Source of the DNA: Xylaria sp. FL1777
Taxonomy: Eukaryota > Ascomycota > Sordariomycetes > Xylariales > Xylariaceae
Assembly: GCA_022578965.1 (NCBI GenBank)
Contig: MU401093.1
Location: 1 to 10,000, forward strand
Direction: 5' to 3'
Length of the DNA: 10,000 nt
Part shown: positions 8,527-10,000 of the stretch, in pieces
Layout: every line of letters starts with the position of its first letter
Position numbering within the stretch: position 1 is the first letter of the stretch
Notes under the pieces: generated by a model
Database searches by the model: none
What the model was told of the DNA's origin: nothing
What the model saw: only the letters and a program-made list of their open reading frames with translations
Translations under genes and position numbers: made by a program

Positions 8527-8546
8527 TATATTAGTTTTTTTTTTTT
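8527..8546. repeat. Target-site duplication, left copy
   Basis: TATATTAG followed by 12 T is identical to 8832-8851; the bases just outside differ (T at 8526, A at 8831). Because its T run merges with the tail, the true tail length is uncertain (about 15 of the 27 T). Confidence 0.7.
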
Positions 8547-8589
8547 TTTTTTTTTTTTTTTCGTTAGTGAGCGGTTTAAGTAATAAGGG

Positions 8590-8605
8590 GCTGCGCTTGC
8601 GCAGC
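8590..8605. repeat. GC-rich hairpin in the retroposon
   Basis: GCTGCGC (8590-8596) pairs perfectly with GCGCAGC (8599-8605) over a 2-nt gap. It lies near the 3' end of the retroposon transcript, about 30 bases before the A tail. Such 3' stem-loops are known recognition sites in some LINE/SINE pairs; that role here is inference. Confidence 0.6.
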
Positions 8606-8642
8606 AAGCAAAAACGCAAGCAGCAAAGGCAGCAATATTAAA

Positions 8643-8667
8643 TAGAAATCAAGCAACGCGATTTCTA
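8643..8667. repeat. 8-bp hairpin in the retroposon
   Basis: TAGAAATC (8643-8650) and GATTTCTA (8660-8667) are perfect complements around a 9-nt loop, AAGCAACGC. It could be an RNA stem-loop of the retroposon transcript. Confidence 0.6.
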
Positions 8668-8744
8668 AATAGTAGCGCTTATGCAGTTAGCTATAAAAGG
8701 GGTATAAGTTATAGTAGCAAGCAGTTAGCAGGAATGTTTTTATC

Positions 8745-8803
8745 TAGCTTTAGCATAGTTTTTACCTACGTGTAAAATTAGGTAGCTTTTAGCATAGCTT
8801 TTT
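8745..8803. repeat. Near-duplicate 19-21 bp segments flanking a hairpin in the retroposon
   Basis: TAGCTTTAGCATAGTTTTT (8745-8763) recurs as TAGCTTTTAGCATAGC and five T at 8783-8803. Between them TACCTA (8763-8768) and TAGGTA (8779-8784) form an inverted repeat. This is an internal duplication within the 5' half of the retroposon. Confidence 0.6.
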
Positions 8804-8831
8804 AAAGCCGTTAGTCCTAAGTAATACAATA

Positions 8832-8851
8832 TATATTAGTTTTTTTTTTTT
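8832..8851. repeat. Target-site duplication, right copy
   Basis: Identical 20 bp to 8527-8546. It consists only of A, T and one G, although it derives from pol coding sequence, so the target was probably already degraded by RIP when the retroposon inserted. Confidence 0.7.
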
Positions 8852-9114
8852 ATTAATTAGTTGTTTTTTATTTTTTATTTTAAGTATTAATACTATAAAA
8901 TATTTAGCAAATAATTAAAATTTTCTTAAAAATTTTTTTATTAAATTTTTTTAAATGTATTTTTATAAAGCGTTTATTTTATTTAAGCTTATATAATATA
9001 CTTAATAAAGCTTTAATTAATATTTTTTTTTAATAAAAATATAATAGTTTTATAAGCTATATTTAAAAAGTTTTTTTTTTTTTTTTTAAATAGTTTATAA
9101 AATTTATAATATAC
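8852..9114 (-). pseudogene. Linker and N-terminal RT part of the gypsy pol relic
   Basis: Minus-strand reading from 9114 gives VYYKFYKLFKKK, the decayed form of the family's VPxEYxxFxDVFxEKxA that precedes RT. It is followed by LLSILYKLK*NK (usual LYSLSxxEL), a decayed LREYLDENLxKGFI and then IVLILK (usual SPVLFVxKK). The frame reaches the retroposon at 8851 and RT resumes on its other side at about 8526, so the two halves were one open frame before insertion. Frames of the two halves no longer agree after removing the insertion, so an extra indel exists. Confidence 0.75.
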
Positions 9115-10000
9115 TTTTAGTATTTTATTTAAGATTTTTTTTGCGATTTTTTTAATCTTTTTGCTTTGTTTTTTGCTTTTTTATTTAATAGTTTTTACTT
9201 TTTATTAAATTAAAAAGTTGCTAGTTTTTAGCTATAATATTTCTAAAATAATATTATAATTAAATATATTAGCAATATTTAATATAATTTGTTTTTTATA
9301 TTTTTATATAAATATATTAAAAAGTTTAGTTTTTTTAAATATATAATTATTATTATAATTAAAAATGCTTTTATTAAATTTTTTAATTTTTTAGGATTTT
9401 TACTTATATTTTTAAAAAAATTTATTTTGTTTTATTACTTTAAGTAAAATTATATTAGCTTATACTTTTAAGTTAATTAAAATATTATATATTTTTTTTT
9501 AATATATAAGTTTAATTTTAAATTAATTTTTTTAGTTATTATATTAAACTTTATATAAAGCTTTAGTTTTTTTAGCTATTTGTTACTTTTTTAATAAGTG
9601 TTTATTTTATTTTTTGATTTTTTTTTATAAAATGTTTAAATATTTGTTTTTTTTACTACTTTAAATATTATTATATTTTGTTTTATTTTTGCTTTTAATT
9701 AAGCTTTAAATTATAGTTTTTAAGCTTTTTTACTTTTAATAACTATTTTTTAATATAATTATGCTTTAATTAATTAATAATATTTATAGCAATTATTTTT
9801 ATATTTTTTTAATATAATATTATAAATGTAATTAAAATTTTTTTTAAATTTTATAAATCTTTATAAATTTTTATAATAAACTATAATTATAACTAACTAT
9901 TTTATTTTATAAAAGTTTTATATTTTTGTTTTTATAATTTGTTTAAAAAATTAATTATTTTTTAGTTTATTAAATAAATATTAGTAATAATAATATATTA
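9115..10000 (-). other. Upstream part of the gypsy relic, no motif recognised
   Basis: By position this should hold the protease and the end of gag. A Lys/Ser/Gln-rich stretch (KSQKKILNKILK at about 9115-9150) joins directly onto the linker. Beyond that I found no protease active-site motif (DSGA-like), no CCHC zinc knuckle and no LTR end. The stretch is strongly T-rich on the plus strand and as AT-rich as the rest of the relic. Confidence 0.5.

Larger units (their letters stand above)
8527..8851 (-). mobile_element. Poly(A)-tailed retroposon (SINE-like or 5'-truncated LINE), not RIP-mutated
   Basis: Read on the minus strand, a roughly 270-bp body (8831 down to 8562) ends in an uninterrupted A run (T run at 8535-8561 on the plus strand). 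It is bounded by a 20-bp perfect direct repeat, TATATTAG plus 12 T, at 8527-8546 and 8832-8851. That is the layout of target-primed retroposition. The body is much richer in G+C than everything around it and keeps many CpA and CpG steps, so it escaped RIP. It splits the RT frame of the gypsy relic. No open frame is visible. A weak box A-like TAGGACTAACGG lies near its 5' end, but no convincing box B at tRNA spacing was found, so a tRNA origin is not supported. It could be a SINE, a 5'-truncated LINE or a processed transcript. Confidence 0.75.
6588..10000 (-). mobile_element. Ty3/gypsy LTR retrotransposon relic, RIP-decayed, truncated
   Basis: Pol domains in the order linker, reverse transcriptase, RNase H, integrase run on the minus strand from about 9114 down to 6588, which is the Ty3/gypsy order (integrase after RNase H). 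The 3' end (rest of integrase, 3' LTR) is missing because similarity stops at 6587, and the 5' end (gag, protease, 5' LTR) is either unrecognisable at 9115-10000 or beyond the window. The plus strand is strongly T-rich, as expected for an A-rich minus-strand coding sequence. Stops are TAA/TAG; Asp, Glu and Gly codons are frequently turned to Asn, Lys and Lys or Arg. The tailed retroposon at 8527-8851 splits it inside the RT domain. It is inactive. Confidence 0.9.

Noticed and set aside
8562..8831. tRNA or tRNA-derived SINE head in the GC-richer island
   Set aside because: Only a weak box A-like word is present. The best box B-like word (GCTTGATTTC near 8643-8653) is about 165 bp away, and no cloverleaf could be folded by eye.
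9071..9087. Poly(T) run as another retroposon tail
   Set aside because: It lies in a Lys-rich run of the gypsy linker frame (KKKKK, former Glu/Lys codons) and has no flanking target duplication or change in composition.
1..10000. Mitochondrial, plastid, Plasmodium-like or AT-rich bacterial genome
   Set aside because: Those would show long open frames, tRNAs or rRNAs. Here recognisable proteins are broken by directed C to T / G to A changes, and repeat copies differ by transitions, which points to RIP in an ascomycete nucleus.
1..10000. CRISPR array
   Set aside because: The only short tandem arrays are the 26-bp minisatellites, which have no spacers.

Overview
The window is almost entirely dead, extremely A+T-rich repeat DNA. 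By eye about four fifths of the bases are A or T, TpA is everywhere, and no reading frame stays open beyond 66 codons. Where copies of one repeat can be compared, nearly all differences are C/T or G/A, and recognisable protein frames are broken mainly by TAA/TAG at former Gln, Arg or Trp codons, with Glu to Lys and Asp to Asn changes. This is the signature of repeat-induced point mutation (RIP), so the likely source is a heterochromatic block (AT isochore, centromere or subtelomere) of a filamentous ascomycete (Pezizomycotina). The species cannot be named from the sequence. No intact gene, tRNA, rRNA or CRISPR array was found.

Layout, left to right. (1) 1-1493: a minus-strand copy of a roughly 1.66 kb TA-flanked element, called 'element E' here, cut by the window edge. 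It carries a decayed minus-strand frame for a small Cys-containing, coiled-coil-like protein. (2) 1496-about 2640: a decayed RecQ-like superfamily 2 DNA helicase on the minus strand, with an unassigned stretch to 3184 behind it. (3) 3185-3312: a 128-bp, little-mutated MITE-like sequence with perfect 15-bp terminal inverted repeats. (4) 3322-3963: a chimeric fragment made of two ends of element E in opposite orientations. (5) 3968-5628: an essentially complete plus-strand copy of element E with both ends. (6) 5629-6587: an unassigned sequence whose right two thirds are visibly less mutated. (7) 6588-10000: a RIP-decayed Ty3/gypsy LTR retrotransposon on the minus strand. The pol order RT, RNase H, integrase can be followed domain by domain through the lost codons. 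(8) Inside its RT region, 8527-8851, lies a roughly 270-bp poly(A)-tailed retroposon, almost untouched by RIP and bounded by a 20-bp target-site duplication.

The history this suggests: the retrotransposon, the helicase and element E multiplied and were inactivated by RIP. The short sequences (the MITE-like unit and the tailed retroposon) either arrived later or were too short for RIP to recognise. The retroposon's target duplication consists of already AT-degraded pol sequence, which favours arrival after RIP. The least expected items are the unmutated retroposon, the element E family, and the unassigned higher-GC island at 5940-6587.
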